Shown here in pieces: positions 1 through 9,750 of a stretch of DNA of 64,000 nucleotides (the stretch's first letter is position 1; each line of letters opens with the position of its first letter). A program made the translations under genes and the position numbers. Below the pieces are notes generated by a model. The model saw only the letters and a program-made list of their open reading frames with translations, did not search any database and was not told the origin of the DNA. The DNA is from Marinomonas profundimaris (GTDB taxonomy: Bacteria; Pseudomonadota; Gammaproteobacteria; Pseudomonadales; Marinomonadaceae), in NCBI RefSeq assembly GCF_000508165.1, contig NZ_AYOZ01000056.1, positions 62,001 through 126,000 of the forward strand. Reading direction: 5' to 3'.

Positions 1-207
1 GATTTACGTCGCGCGATGCTGAAAGAAAGTGAAGGCATGATACATAAAACGATGGCAGATTTGATGACGTCCAACCCAAAAACGATCAACGAAAATGTGA
101 TGATAGTGCAAGCGGAAGAGCAAATGCTGCGCGATAAAATCACCTTGTTGGTGGTCGTTGATGACGTTCACAATGTGTCCGGTATTCTTGAAATTTACGA
201 TCGATAA
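1..207 (+). CDS. kdsD: Arabinose-5-phosphate isomerase KdsD, C-terminal fragment
   Basis: The reading frame is open from base 1 and stops at 207, so only the last 68 residues are in the window. KdsD converts ribulose-5-phosphate to arabinose-5-phosphate, the first step of Kdo synthesis. The visible part looks like the second CBS domain that ends this family (residues around MTSNPKTINE, then a hydrophobic LLVVVDD strand and a GILEIYD end). The identification rests mainly on position, directly upstream of kdsA-kdsC-kdsB, because a CBS tail alone would not be specific. The SIS catalytic domain lies outside the window. Confidence 0.75.
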   Translation, partial: DLRRAMLKESEGMIHKTMADLMTSNPKTINENVMIVQAEEQMLRDKITLLVVVDDVHNVSGILEIYDR

Positions 208-263
208 CCTATTTTACTTATTTCGCGGCGCTTACTTTATAGCGTGCGCTACTTTAGATTTAA

Positions 264-1142
<879 letters not shown>

Positions 1143-1145
1143 TTG

Positions 1146-1727
1146 ATGGATTCCATTTTTCTTTCGGCGTATCAGTCGATCGTAAATGACCAAGCGTTGA
1201 TGGCGAAACTCCAAGCCTTAACGCTGGTTGTTTTTGATGTTGATGGCGTATTAACCGATGGTCGCCTACTTTATACAGAAGAAGGTGAAACCATAAAGTG
1301 CTTTAATGTGAAAGACGGCGTGGCGATGAAACTGCTACCAAAGTGGGGGATTCAGATTGCCGTGATCACAGCGAAAGATTCCGCGCCATTACGACAGCGA
1401 ATGAAAGCGTTAAACGTCGAGCATTTTTATCCCGGCTGCCACAATAAAGCGGAAGCATTTGATGAGCTTGTGAGCCGTTTAGGCATCAATCCAAATGAAG
1501 CGGCCTATGTTGGTGATGACGTAATTGATCTTCAAGTCATGCCAAAAGTCGGTGTGGCCATGTGCCCATCCGACGCGCATATATTGGTTCAGCGTCATTG
1601 TCCTATTAGGCTCAGTAAAGCCGCAGGTGACGGTGTTGCAAGGGAAGTGGCTGACATTGTGTTAGCGACACGTATGCCATTAGAAGATGCGTACGAACTG
1701 GCTCAAAAACCGGAGTTTGAAAAATAA
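1146..1727 (+). CDS. kdsC: 3-deoxy-D-manno-octulosonate-8-phosphate phosphatase KdsC
   Basis: This HAD-superfamily phosphatase removes phosphate from Kdo-8-phosphate. Motif I is visible as VVFDVDGVLTDGRL near residues 27-40, with the two catalytic aspartates. The late motif is YVGDDVIDLQVM. The protein has no cap domain and about 193 residues, as expected for KdsC. I take the ATG at 1146 rather than the in-frame TTG at 1143. There is no strong ribosome-binding site, and the gene begins 3 bases after the kdsA stop, so translational coupling is likely. Its stop overlaps the kdsB start by one base (TAATG). Confidence 0.94.
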   Translation: MDSIFLSAYQSIVNDQALMAKLQALTLVVFDVDGVLTDGRLLYTEEGETIKCFNVKDGVAMKLLPKWGIQIAVITAKDSAPLRQRMKALNVEHFYPGCHNKAEAFDELVSRLGINPNEAAYVGDDVIDLQVMPKVGVAMCPSDAHILVQRHCPIRLSKAAGDGVAREVADIVLATRMPLEDAYELAQKPEFEK

Positions 1728-2533
1728 TGATTGAGAATACAAAAGGCACTTTATTACCTGATTTTCATATTGTGATTCCTGCTCGGTATGCTTCCCAACG
1801 TTTTCCGCAAAAATTGATGGCCGATTTAGGTGGTAAGCCTGTATTGCAGTGGGTGTACGAGTTGGCTCTGCATGCGGGGGCGAAATCGGTGACAGTGGCG
1901 ACCGACCACGATGTCATTGAAAAAGCTGCATTAGGTTTTGGCGCGACAGTCGTTATGACCAGAGACGATCATGAAAACGGCACTGAACGTCTGGCAGAAG
2001 TGGCAGAAAAAATGGGCTGGAAGGGCGATGAAATTATCGTCAATGTTCAAGGTGATGAGCCATTTTTACCCGTGGCCTTAATTCACGCTAGTGTGGAGGC
2101 GCTTAGCCAAGACCGAGAAGCTGAAATGGCGACGGTCGCCTGTGCCATTGATCAGGTGCAGGATTTTTTTAATCCCAATGTGGTGAAAGTGGTTTGTGAT
2201 GAAAAGCAGCGTGCGTTGTATTTTAGTCGTTCACCTATGCCGTGGGATCGAGATGGTTTTGCCGAGAACCCAGAGCGAAGCGGGTTTTTACCGGTAGGTT
2301 TCCCCGCACTTCGTCACATTGGTTTGTATGTTTATCGAGCCAGTTTGTTGGCTCGATATGCAGACTTACCCATGTCGCCGCTAGAGCGCTGGGAAAAGCT
2401 TGAGCAGTTACGCTTCTTGCATCAAGGAATTAAGGTCCAAGTGGCCATAGCGGATGGTTTGCCTACTCACGGAGTGGATACGCCTGAAGATTTGGAAAAA
2501 CTACGTCATCAGTTGTCGTTAGAGAATATGTAG
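1727..2533 (+). CDS. kdsB: CMP-Kdo synthetase (3-deoxy-manno-octulosonate cytidylyltransferase)
   Basis: It activates Kdo with CTP to CMP-Kdo, the donor for Kdo transferases in LPS assembly. The nucleotide-binding segment IPARYASQRFPQKLMADLGG is seen near residues 17-36. The NVQGDEPFLP segment, which holds the metal-binding aspartate, is near 105-114. The YFSRSPMPWDRD segment follows near 164-175. The 268-residue length is slightly longer than the roughly 250 of E. coli because of an N-terminal extension. The start overlaps the kdsC stop in TAATG. A strong terminator begins about 38 bases after the stop, so this is the end of the kds operon. Confidence 0.95.
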   Translation: MIENTKGTLLPDFHIVIPARYASQRFPQKLMADLGGKPVLQWVYELALHAGAKSVTVATDHDVIEKAALGFGATVVMTRDDHENGTERLAEVAEKMGWKGDEIIVNVQGDEPFLPVALIHASVEALSQDREAEMATVACAIDQVQDFFNPNVVKVVCDEKQRALYFSRSPMPWDRDGFAENPERSGFLPVGFPALRHIGLYVYRASLLARYADLPMSPLERWEKLEQLRFLHQGIKVQVAIADGLPTHGVDTPEDLEKLRHQLSLENM

Positions 2534-2570
2534 CGGCTTCGAGTTAGCGAAGCGAATGATATTTCATAGA

Positions 2571-2606
2571 AACGGTGGATCTTAAATAAAGATTCACCGT
2601 TTTTTT
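2571..2606 (+). terminator. Intrinsic terminator after kdsB
   Basis: The hairpin AACGGTGGATCTT / AAGATTCACCGTT (2571-2583 with 2589-2601, one G-T pair, 5-base loop) is followed by a run of T to 2606. It lies 38 bases after the kdsB stop and should end the kds transcript. Confidence 0.9.
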
Positions 2607-2838
2607 GTGTTTGAGTCGTGCACATTTATTTTTTATTCATACTTTCTATTCCATAATGGTTATTGTTTACCTCCATTTTAGTGATGCATCTGATGTTTAT
2701 TTGTCAAAAAAAGCTTTTTCATTCGAAGAATTGTCGCTTTCCTGTATGAAATGTGTAAAAAATGGGTTTACAATTATCTTAACTGTCATGTTTTCTTACT
2801 GATTGTTTCGCCATTTTTGATTTATAAAGGACAAGATC
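2607..2838. other. AT-rich intergenic region before the TraF-like genes
   Basis: The roughly 300-base gap between kdsB and the next gene holds the kds terminator and then about 230 AT-rich bases, which presumably carry the promoter of the TraF-like gene. The only sizeable open frame (2605-2802) has no ribosome-binding site and an unnatural composition, so I do not call a gene. Confidence 0.5.
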
Positions 2839-4113
2839 ATGAAAAAGCTACTCATTGTCACGACAAGTTTACTAAGCACCGCTGTGATGGCAGCGATGCC
2901 CGTTAACCAACCTACAGGTTCTAGCTTCACGTTGAGTAATGCGCCAAACCAACGAGCATTGGCGACCGCGCTTGGCAACCCAGCTGCCCCGTTTTTGATG
3001 GTGAATCAAGACGATGAAGACAACTTCCGTTTTGGCATCGTTGGGCCTTTGGGTGTTGGCATAGAAATGGGGGATGTGAGTGATTTATCGGATCGCATGG
3101 AGGAAATAGAAGGCATTATTGATAATACAAGTGCAGGGACTGCCGCAGCCGACGAAACGAAAATAGAAGGTATTCTGTCTGAAATTGGTGATACCGCTTA
3201 CGTTAAAACATCCGTGAGTATGCAGGTGCCTTTGATGCCAGTTATATACAGAACGGATAGTAATGGCGCTTTTATGTTAGATGCCAGTATATCGGCAGTT
3301 GCGAAAGCCAATGTCTTATCTAGTGATGTAGCTACAGATGGCTCAGGTGTTACAACAGACGCCTCTTTTCAAGCTCAAACAGCCGTCGATTTAGGCATTG
3401 GTTTAGGTTACAGCCAATCCATGTGGGAAAATTCACACGGCATGTTGGTCGGTGGTGTTAAAGCCACAATGCACAATATTTCAATGGGCCGTGCTTTAGT
3501 GTCTTTGGATGATGATAGTGTTGATGCTGGTGACGCCATTTCTGATGCCATTTCTGATGATGCAATAACGAGTAGTGGTGTTGGTATCGATTTGGGCGCC
3601 GTTTGGGTGTCTAACTATTATCAGGTTGGGGTGACGGTTGCCAATATTAACGAGCCAGAGTTTGATGGAGTTCCTTTAGATACAACGTGTGGTACTAAAA
3701 GTTGTGATGCAGCACAAAGTTTAGTAAGTGCTGGTAAGCTGGATGTTTCTGGCAGCAAATACATCATGGAGATGCAAACGACCGTGGATTTAGCGGTTTC
3801 TACTACGGGCAAGCAGGTTACCCTTGGTATGTCTTACGATACAAACCCTGTAAAGGATGCGGTAGGGGATGAATATCAGTGGGCCGTGGCGTCGCTTTCT
3901 TACTACGGCGATTCTCACTTTTTGCCAGGTATCCGCGTTGGTTACCGTCAAAACATGGCCGGTTCAGAGCTTAGCTACGGTACTTTTGGTCTTACTATCT
4001 TAAAGCGTTTGAATATCGATCTTGCTGTCGCATTAGAAACGGTTGAAGACGAAGATGGTGATGAGTTGCCACGTAGTGCTTACTTCTCAATTGGTTACGA
4101 TACGGCGTTCTAA
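2839..4113 (+). CDS. TraF-like (TraF_2 family) outer-membrane protein, copy 1
   Basis: This is a predicted exported protein of the family annotated as conjugal transfer protein TraF (TraF_2). A signal peptide is visible (MKKLLIVTTSLLSTAVMA, cleavage near residue 19). Near the mature start it has QPTGSSFTLSNAPNQRALAT followed by a GNPAAPFLM motif, which is shared with the downstream paralogue at 4228. The C-terminal half has alternating amphipathic strands and ends in SAYFSIGYDTAF with a terminal phenylalanine, as in outer-membrane beta-barrels. RBS AAAGGA precedes the ATG at 2839. No other tra genes are nearby, so a role in conjugation is not supported here. The function is unknown, perhaps a small-molecule porin. 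Confidence 0.7.
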   Translation: MKKLLIVTTSLLSTAVMAAMPVNQPTGSSFTLSNAPNQRALATALGNPAAPFLMVNQDDEDNFRFGIVGPLGVGIEMGDVSDLSDRMEEIEGIIDNTSAGTAAADETKIEGILSEIGDTAYVKTSVSMQVPLMPVIYRTDSNGAFMLDASISAVAKANVLSSDVATDGSGVTTDASFQAQTAVDLGIGLGYSQSMWENSHGMLVGGVKATMHNISMGRALVSLDDDSVDAGDAISDAISDDAITSSGVGIDLGAVWVSNYYQVGVTVANINEPEFDGVPLDTTCGTKSCDAAQSLVSAGKLDVSGSKYIMEMQTTVDLAVSTTGKQVTLGMSYDTNPVKDAVGDEYQWAVASLSYYGDSHFLPGIRVGYRQNMAGSELSYGTFGLTILKRLNIDLAVALETVEDEDGDELPRSAYFSIGYDTAF

Positions 4114-4133
4114 AATGTAAAGATTTGCTAAAG

Positions 4134-4168
4134 AAAGCCGATAACCTAATACGTTATCGGCTTTTTTA
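4134..4168 (+). terminator. Intrinsic terminator after TraF-like copy 1
   Basis: AAAGCCGATAAC (4134-4145) pairs with GTTATCGGCTTT (4153-4164) across a 7-base loop and is followed by T residues. It separates the two TraF-like genes, so the second one needs its own promoter or read-through. Confidence 0.9.
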
Positions 4169-4227
4169 TTTAGAAAGCATTGATTTAGGAAGCTTGGCGA
4201 CATGGTGTTGATTGGTATGGGAAAAGC

Positions 4228-5631
4228 ATGAAAAAGTATCTGGCGATTGTTTGCCTAAGTGTTTTTAGCTCAGTAGGCATGGCGTCTTCGTATATTTACC
4301 AGCCGATTGGCTCCAGTGTCGTTCTTGGTGGTTACGGGAATCGCCATGCCTTATCGACCGCGTCAGGAAACCCTGCTGCTTCCTATTTGATGGCTAATCT
4401 ACAAGGTTTTCGGGTTGGTTTTTTAGGCCCAATCGGCATAGGTCTAGAAGGAGGGGGCGTTGATGGTATTAATGACAAAGTTGATGAACTCACCAATATT
4501 CTTGAAGATGACTTTCTTTCAAGTTTAGAGGCGTTTGCAACGGATGCAGCGGCAGAAGCGGACCCTGATGCTTACGTTGTCGCTAATGTTGACGCGACTG
4601 TGGACAGCCTTGAAGGCTTGTTGGGGGATGCTAGTGATACGGTTGCAGGCATTGCAGAGCCGATATACGCAAAATTCGCAACGACACTACAGGCCCCTTT
4701 CGCGCCAATTATCTATAAAACGAGGCGCCGTAGTGTTTTTACACTGGATGCTAGTGCCTCTATTGTAGGGCGTGCCGCTATACTAACAGACGATATTAAG
4801 ATCACTGGGTTAGAGGATTTAAGAACATCCACTGGCTTGGCAGATTTTAATACGAAGCTGGGTGGTATTGATGATATTGAAACAGATACGGCATCTTATA
4901 TAAAAAGAGCGTCAGATTACCGATTTAGTCTTGGCTACAGTGAAATGCTGTCAAGAACACCCACGGAGGCCATTCTTGTTGGAGGGCGTATAAATTTTCA
5001 TAAATTGGCGCTGGGGCAAAAGGTAACCGTTTTAGAAGGTGGAGATGACCCTAGTGTTTCTTATAGTGATTTTATCATTAGCCGAGATAATACCTCCCAT
5101 GGTTTCTCACTTGATCTAGGCGCAATGTTAGTTGGACGTAATTATCAATTAGGAATGATGGTTGCGAATGTTAATCAGCCTACATTTGATTATGACCAAA
5201 TAGGAAATTGTACTGGGTTAACAGGAGACGACTTAGTGAATTGTAATGCGGCTGTTCGCTTTGCAAGTAAGGGAAAGCTTTCCTTAAAGGAAGAATATAA
5301 AATGGAAGCTCAGGTGACGGTAGATGCCGCTATAAAAAGTAAGGATCAAAATTGGTCATTAGCGGCTTCTTATGATTTGAACTCAATTTCAGATCCATTA
5401 GGTGATGATTACCAATGGTCTGTTATTTCGTTATCCATGTTTAGTGATTACATTCTAATTCCGGGAATGAGAGTGGGCTTAAGAAAAAACTTAGTAGGAA
5501 CAAAATTAGAATACCTGACTGCTGGCGTGACTATTTATAGGCGTTTTGAGATAGACGCTGCTTATGCGGCAGAAAATGATGAGGGTAATAGTGGCTTGTT
5601 TTTATCATTCGGCTACAGTTTTGTTTTCTAG
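4228..5631 (+). CDS. TraF-like (TraF_2 family) outer-membrane protein, copy 2
   Basis: This is a paralogue of the gene at 2839. It has a signal peptide (MKKYLAIVCLSVFSSVGMA). The mature N-terminus has QPIGSSVVLGGYGNRHALST followed by GNPAASYLM, matching copy 1. The C-terminal part repeats the pattern of copy 1 (DYQWSVISLSMF, IPGMRVGLRKN) and ends in SFGYSFVF with a terminal aromatic, typical of outer-membrane barrels. It is 467 residues long, with an insertion near residues 75-145 relative to copy 1. The second half of the gene reads more AT-rich than its neighbours. It probably arose by tandem duplication of the TraF-like gene. Molecular function is unknown. Confidence 0.68.
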   Translation: MKKYLAIVCLSVFSSVGMASSYIYQPIGSSVVLGGYGNRHALSTASGNPAASYLMANLQGFRVGFLGPIGIGLEGGGVDGINDKVDELTNILEDDFLSSLEAFATDAAAEADPDAYVVANVDATVDSLEGLLGDASDTVAGIAEPIYAKFATTLQAPFAPIIYKTRRRSVFTLDASASIVGRAAILTDDIKITGLEDLRTSTGLADFNTKLGGIDDIETDTASYIKRASDYRFSLGYSEMLSRTPTEAILVGGRINFHKLALGQKVTVLEGGDDPSVSYSDFIISRDNTSHGFSLDLGAMLVGRNYQLGMMVANVNQPTFDYDQIGNCTGLTGDDLVNCNAAVRFASKGKLSLKEEYKMEAQVTVDAAIKSKDQNWSLAASYDLNSISDPLGDDYQWSVISLSMFSDYILIPGMRVGLRKNLVGTKLEYLTAGVTIYRRFEIDAAYAAENDEGNSGLFLSFGYSFVF

Positions 5632-5659
5632 TGAGCCCCAAGCTAAGATGTAAAGCGGG

Positions 5660-6244
5660 TTAAACTTGGATCACTTGTGTTGGTGTAATGATGGCTTGTA
5701 AGGGAACATCCCAACCCTCTATCGGTAAACTCTTCACTTGCTGGCAATCGTGCGCTAGCCCGATAAGCGATGGCGCTTCGTCGGTTCTTTTATTCGCAAA
5801 CGTTCTGTCATAAAAACCGCCCCCCATTCCAAGACGTCCACCGTTTGAATCGAATCCGACCAATGGCAAAAACACAATGTCTAATTCTTCACCAGACAAA
5901 TAGCTTTCTGTAATGGGTTCATTAATGCCGTATATGTTTTCTTGCCACACTGTGTCGGCTGAATACCGTGCAAACGTGAGTTGCTTGCCTTGTAGGACCG
6001 GTAGATAAGTCTGAATGTTTTGTTGCCAAAAATATTCACATAATAGGTGAGGCGAGATTTCACCGTCATTGGATAAATATAGGGCGATGCGTTTGATGTT
6101 GTTTGTGTGTAAGTGGTGGCATTGTTGCTTGAGACAAGAGAGCAGTTCTTGGGCCGCACACTGTTGTTGGTCTGGCGATAAGCTTCTTCGTGCTTGTCGC
6201 AATTGACGTCGCAGTGTTTGCCTCGGATCGAGGTGAGAGGTCAT
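5660..6244 (-). CDS. fau: 5-formyltetrahydrofolate cyclo-ligase (YgfA/Fau)
   Basis: It converts 5-formyl-THF to 5,10-methenyl-THF with ATP in one-carbon metabolism. The protein is about 194 residues and shows the family glycine-rich ATP-binding segment GGRLGMGGGFYDRTFA near residues 138-153, preceded by FLPLVGFDSNG. An N-terminal RRQLRQARRSL helix is also typical. I use the ATG at 6244. An upstream TTG at 6259 would overlap the end of 6S RNA. The gene directly follows the 6S RNA gene on the same strand, as ygfA does in E. coli, where the two are processed from one transcript. Confidence 0.93.
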   Translation of the reverse strand: MTSHLDPRQTLRRQLRQARRSLSPDQQQCAAQELLSCLKQQCHHLHTNNIKRIALYLSNDGEISPHLLCEYFWQQNIQTYLPVLQGKQLTFARYSADTVWQENIYGINEPITESYLSGEELDIVFLPLVGFDSNGGRLGMGGGFYDRTFANKRTDEAPSLIGLAHDCQQVKSLPIEGWDVPLQAIITPTQVIQV

Positions 6245-6248
6245 AAAA

Positions 6249-6430
6249 GGGTTTCCCAAGTTGCCGTGTCGGCTATTGGCCTTGAACCCAGTGGTTCAAG
6301 GTGGAAAGAACTGTGATTTTTTAGGCTTTCCGACGCACGGACATGCACACCAAACCAACAGGCTCTCTCCGGGGTATTACTCATAGGCTCAAGGGCGTTA
6401 AGCCGCTTCGAACAACCCAGGAAACGAATT
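6249..6430 (-). ncRNA. ssrS: 6S RNA
   Basis: This 6S RNA gene lies on the minus strand between zapA and the 5-FCL gene, the conserved location. The ends pair in the typical closing stem: 5' GTTTCCTGGGTTG near 6425-6413 with 3' CAACTTGGGAAAC near 6263-6251. The family-like 3' arm contains CCTTGAACCACTGGGTTCAAGG (quoted in two parts: CCTTGAACC and GGTTCAAGG), as in E. coli. 6S RNA binds the sigma70 RNA polymerase holoenzyme and represses many promoters in stationary phase. The 5' end is placed about 7 bases after a TATACT box; both ends are accurate only to a few bases. Confidence 0.9.
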
Positions 6431-6432
6431 GC

Positions 6433-6438
6433 AGTATA
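6433..6438 (-). promoter_or_regulatory. -10 box of the 6S RNA promoter
   Basis: TATACT on the minus strand lies about 3-8 bases before the inferred 5' end of 6S RNA. No convincing -35 hexamer is seen about 17 bases upstream. Confidence 0.5.
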
Positions 6439-6555
6439 GAGCAATTTACTCGGTAAATCACTCAGTAAGCCGACTCGTTTTCTGTCCTGTATGAAGAAAA
6501 TTCGTGTTCTGAGCTTGCAATGAAAAAAGTCGATCAAAGAATAAACCACGGATGA

Positions 6556-6855
6556 TTATTCATTAACCAACTTTGTTTGATGCGTTAACGCCGCATCAAG
6601 CTGTGACGTCAGCTCTCGCAACTGTTGCTCATTAGAACGGGCGTATTTTTGGTTCGAGAGCATATCGTGAGTAATATTCAATGCCGCCATGACGGCAATT
6701 TTTTCCAGTCCAACTATTTTCCCGCCGGCTTTGATTTCACGCATCTGATTGTTCAAATAGTCAGCGGCTTCTTTCAAATCAGCTTCGTGCCCTTTAGGGC
6801 AATTTATCTTATAAGTTTGTCCCAGTATGGCGACTGAAACGGTTGGCTTATCCAT
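6556..6855 (-). CDS. zapA: Cell division protein ZapA
   Basis: This small cytoplasmic protein binds and bundles FtsZ at the Z-ring. It is 99 residues, the normal size. It has an N-terminal beta-rich domain (TVSVAILGQTYKINCPKGHE) and a C-terminal coiled-coil helix (roughly residues 65-99, with QQLRELTSQLDAAL). The start at 6855 is preceded on the minus strand by GGAG, 7 bases upstream. A longer open frame to 6975 lacks family similarity. It is followed on the same strand by 6S RNA and the 5-FCL gene, the arrangement found across gammaproteobacteria, and is divergent from prfB. Confidence 0.92.
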   Translation of the reverse strand: MDKPTVSVAILGQTYKINCPKGHEADLKEAADYLNNQMREIKAGGKIVGLEKIAVMAALNITHDMLSNQKYARSNEQQLRELTSQLDAALTHQTKLVNE

Positions 6856-6999
6856 ATTGACTCCATTTGATAGCAAGGCCCACAAAAAATGGTCTGTTTT
6901 TCCATCATTGGGTAGCGAATGGCATTTTATGCTGCGAGTAAATTCGTTACAATTCCGAATCCACTTTATCCACACTGTTTATAGCAAATTGACGCCAAT

Positions 7000-8095
7000 A
7001 TGGAAATAAACCCGATACTTTCAAAGATAAAAGACCTTTCTGCCCGTGCTTTAACTTTACGGGGGTATCTTTGACTACGAGTCAAAGAAAGAACGCCTCG
7101 AAGAAGTGAACCGTGAACTGGAAGATCCTGATGTCTGGAACGACCCAGACTATGCTCAAAAATTAGGCAAAGAACGTGCTTCATTAGAAGCGGTTGTCGA
7201 AACCTTAGATAATATGGAATCGGGTGTAAGCGATTCCAAAGAGCTGTTGGACATCGCCGTCGAAGACAACGACGAAGATTCCATTGAAGCGGTTCAGCTT
7301 GAGCTTGATGAGCTTGATGCTCAGTTGGCCAAGCTGGAGTTTCGCCGGATGTTTTCCAAAGAGATGGACTCAAGCAGTGCTTTCTTGGACATTCAGTCTG
7401 GTTCTGGTGGTACAGAGGCACAAGATTGGGCCAATATCCTATTGCGTATGTATTTACGCTGGGGTGAAGACAAAGGCTTTAATGTTGAACTGATGGAAGT
7501 TTCCGCAGGCGATGTCGCAGGTATTAAATCCGCTACCATTCGCTTTGAAGGGGAATACGCCTTTGGTTGGTTGCGTACAGAAACAGGCGTGCATCGTTTA
7601 GTGCGCAAATCGCCTTTTGACTCAGGTAACCGCCGACATACCTCATTTGCGTCTGTGTTCGTTTCACCGGAAGTGGATGACAATGTTGAGATTGAAATCA
7701 ATCCAGCGGACATTCGCACCGATACGTATCGTTCATCGGGTGCCGGTGGTCAGCACGTAAACACCACCGACTCTGCAGTGCGTATTACGCACATACCAAC
7801 GAACATCGTAGTGCAATGTCAAAACCAGCGTTCTCAACACGCTAACCGTGACTTTGCGATGAAACAACTTCGTGCCAAGTTATATGAATTTGAAATGATG
7901 AAACGCAACGAAGCGGCTCAAGCATTAGAAGACAGTAAGTCCGATATCGGTTGGGGTAGCCAGATTCGCTCCTATGTATTGGATGCATCGCGTATCAAAG
8001 ATTTGCGTACTGGTGTCGAAAGTTCCAACACGGGTGCCGTGCTGGATGGTAATTTGGATCAGTTTATTGTTGCAAGTTTAAAACAAGGCCTATAA
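7000..8095 (+). CDS. prfB: Peptide chain release factor 2 (programmed +1 frameshift)
   Basis: RF2 releases peptides at UGA and UAA codons. The gene begins with ATG at 7000 and reads 24 codons to an in-frame TGA at 7072-7074. It then shifts +1 (join 7000-7071 with 7073-8095) to give about 364 residues, like E. coli RF2 (365). The shift site reads CGG GGG TAT CTT TGA C, the conserved RF2 autoregulatory signal with an internal Shine-Dalgarno. The stop-codon recognition tripeptide SPF is in [10 protein letters not shown]. The catalytic GGQ is in [15 protein letters not shown]. lysS follows 47 bases downstream, as in E. coli. Confidence 0.97.
7060..7075 (+). promoter_or_regulatory. RF2 programmed frameshift site
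   Basis: CGGGGGTATCTTTGAC contains an SD-like GGGGG 3 bases before CTT, the slippery CTT, and the in-frame TGA with the C following. When RF2 is scarce, slow decoding of TGA allows the +1 slip. This is a feedback switch known from most bacteria. Confidence 0.95.
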
Positions 8096-8142
8096 AGCGC
8101 CGCCCTAATTTAGACATTTAAAAAAGAGTAGATAGCAAAATC

Positions 8143-9642
8143 ATGGCTAACGAAAATATCACAGAATCAACACAATCCGACGATAACCGTTTAGTGGCGG
8201 AACGTCGTGCTAAATTGGCGGCCATTCGTGAAGAGCGTAATGCGTACCCGAATGACTTTCGTCCAAATGCCTATGCAGCAGATCTACAAGCTGAATTTGG
8301 TGACATCGAAAAGCCAGCATTAGAAGAAAAAGATCATAAAGTCAGCATCGCGGGTCGTATCGTACGTAACCGTGGCGCGTTCATGTTGCTACAAGACATG
8401 ACGGGGCAAATTCAGGCGTATGTAAATCGCAAAGCCTTGTCTCCTGAATTGCTTGCCGATCAAAAAACATGGGATTTGGGCGACATCATCGGCATTTCTG
8501 GTCCTGTTCATAAATCAGGCAAAGGCGATTTGTATGTCGACATGCAAGAAGCGCAACTGTTGACGAAGGCATTGCGTCCATTGCCAGACAAGCACCACGG
8601 TTTGTCTGACATGGAAATGCGTTACCGTCAGCGTTATGTTGATTTGATCGTAAATGAAGAGTCTCGCACTACGTTTCAAATGCGTTCAAAAATTATCTCT
8701 ACGATTCGTCGCTTCTTAGAAGATCGTCGTTTCATGGAAGTAGAAACGCCAATGCTGCAAACGATTCCTGGTGGCGCAACAGCGCGTCCGTTCGTTACGC
8801 ATCACAATGCGATGGACATGAGCATGTACTTGCGTATTGCGCCAGAGCTTTACTTGAAGCGTTTGGTTGTTGGTGGTTTTGAACGTGTGTTCGAGATTAA
8901 CCGTAACTTCCGTAACGAAGGCACATCGACTCGTCATAACCCAGAATTCACCATGATCGAATTCTACCAAGCGTACGCAGATTACAACGATCTGATGGAC
9001 CTTACTGAAGCTATGTTGCGCGATGTTGCCGAGAAAGTCTTGAACACAACGACAGTGACGTACCAAGGGTCTGAATACGACTTCGGTGCACCGTTTGTTC
9101 GCATGACCATGCTCGAGTCGATCTTGCATTACAATGCAGACTTAACCGAAGACGACCTAAGCACATTAGAGAAAGCGACGGCCGTGGCAAAAAATCTAAA
9201 AATCGACGTGAAGCCGATTTGGGGGTTGGGTAAACTTTGGACGGAAATCTTTGAAGAAACGGCTGAGCACAAATTAGATCAACCGACTTTCATCACAGAA
9301 TACCCAGCGGAAGTATCGCCATTGGCACGTCGTAACGATCACAATGACTTCATTACAGATCGTTTTGAATTCTTCGTGGGTGGCCGTGAAATCGCCAATG
9401 GCTTCTCGGAGCTTAACGACCCAGAAGATCAAGCGGAACGTTTCCAACGCCAAGTGGCTGAAAAAGACGCGGGAGATGATGAAGCCATGCATTACGATGC
9501 AGACTACATTAATGCACTGGAATACGGCTTACCGCCAACAGCGGGTGAAGGTATCGGTATTGACCGTTTGGTGATGCTATTCACTGATGCGCCGTCTATC
9601 CGTGACGTATTGTTGTTCCCGCATATGAAGCCTCAGGACTGA
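8143..9642 (+). CDS. lysS: Lysyl-tRNA synthetase (class II)
   Basis: It charges tRNA-Lys. The 499-residue protein has an N-terminal OB-fold anticodon-binding domain (about residues 60-170) and a class II catalytic domain. Motif 2 is [20 protein letters not shown] near residues 256-275. Motif 3 is the C-terminal [13 protein letters not shown] near 471-483. The lysine-binding region [18 protein letters not shown] is near 412-429. It follows prfB with a 47-base gap and is probably cotranscribed with it. A terminator lies about 40 bases after the stop. Confidence 0.97.
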   Translation: MANENITESTQSDDNRLVAERRAKLAAIREERNAYPNDFRPNAYAADLQAEFGDIEKPALEEKDHKVSIAGRIVRNRGAFMLLQDMTGQIQAYVNRKALSPELLADQKTWDLGDIIGISGPVHKSGKGDLYVDMQEAQLLTKALRPLPDKHHGLSDMEMRYRQRYVDLIVNEESRTTFQMRSKIISTIRRFLEDRRFMEVETPMLQTIPGGATARPFVTHHNAMDMSMYLRIAPELYLKRLVVGGFERVFEINRNFRNEGTSTRHNPEFTMIEFYQAYADYNDLMDLTEAMLRDVAEKVLNTTTVTYQGSEYDFGAPFVRMTMLESILHYNADLTEDDLSTLEKATAVAKNLKIDVKPIWGLGKLWTEIFEETAEHKLDQPTFITEYPAEVSPLARRNDHNDFITDRFEFFVGGREIANGFSELNDPEDQAERFQRQVAEKDAGDDEAMHYDADYINALEYGLPPTAGEGIGIDRLVMLFTDAPSIRDVLLFPHMKPQD

Positions 9643-9681
9643 TCCTAGGTCGGACAGTCACTGACGAATTCTAATGTATTT

Positions 9682-9708
9682 ATAAGGCCTCAATTGAGGC
9701 CTTATTTT
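9682..9708 (+). terminator. Intrinsic terminator after lysS
   Basis: AAGGCCTC / GAGGCCTT with an AATT loop (9684-9703), flanked by A and T runs, forms a compact terminator that may work in both directions. It separates lysS from hisC. Confidence 0.85.
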
Positions 9709-9750
9709 GTTTCCATACTCTATTTTTGATGACGTACAACGGAGCATTCC

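Noticed and set aside
2605..2802. Open frame of 65 codons between kdsB and the first TraF-like gene
   Set aside because: It begins inside the kdsB terminator, has no ribosome-binding site and a random-looking composition.
2839..5631. Interpretation of the TraF-like genes as part of a conjugative element
   Set aside because: No other tra, relaxase, integrase or transposase genes occur nearby and the flanks are core genes.
6966..7421. Open frame of 151 codons on the minus strand
   Set aside because: It lies antisense to prfB, including the frameshift region, has unnatural composition and no family similarity.
8716..9129. Open frame of 137 codons on the minus strand
   Set aside because: It is antisense to lysS and only reflects codon structure of that gene.
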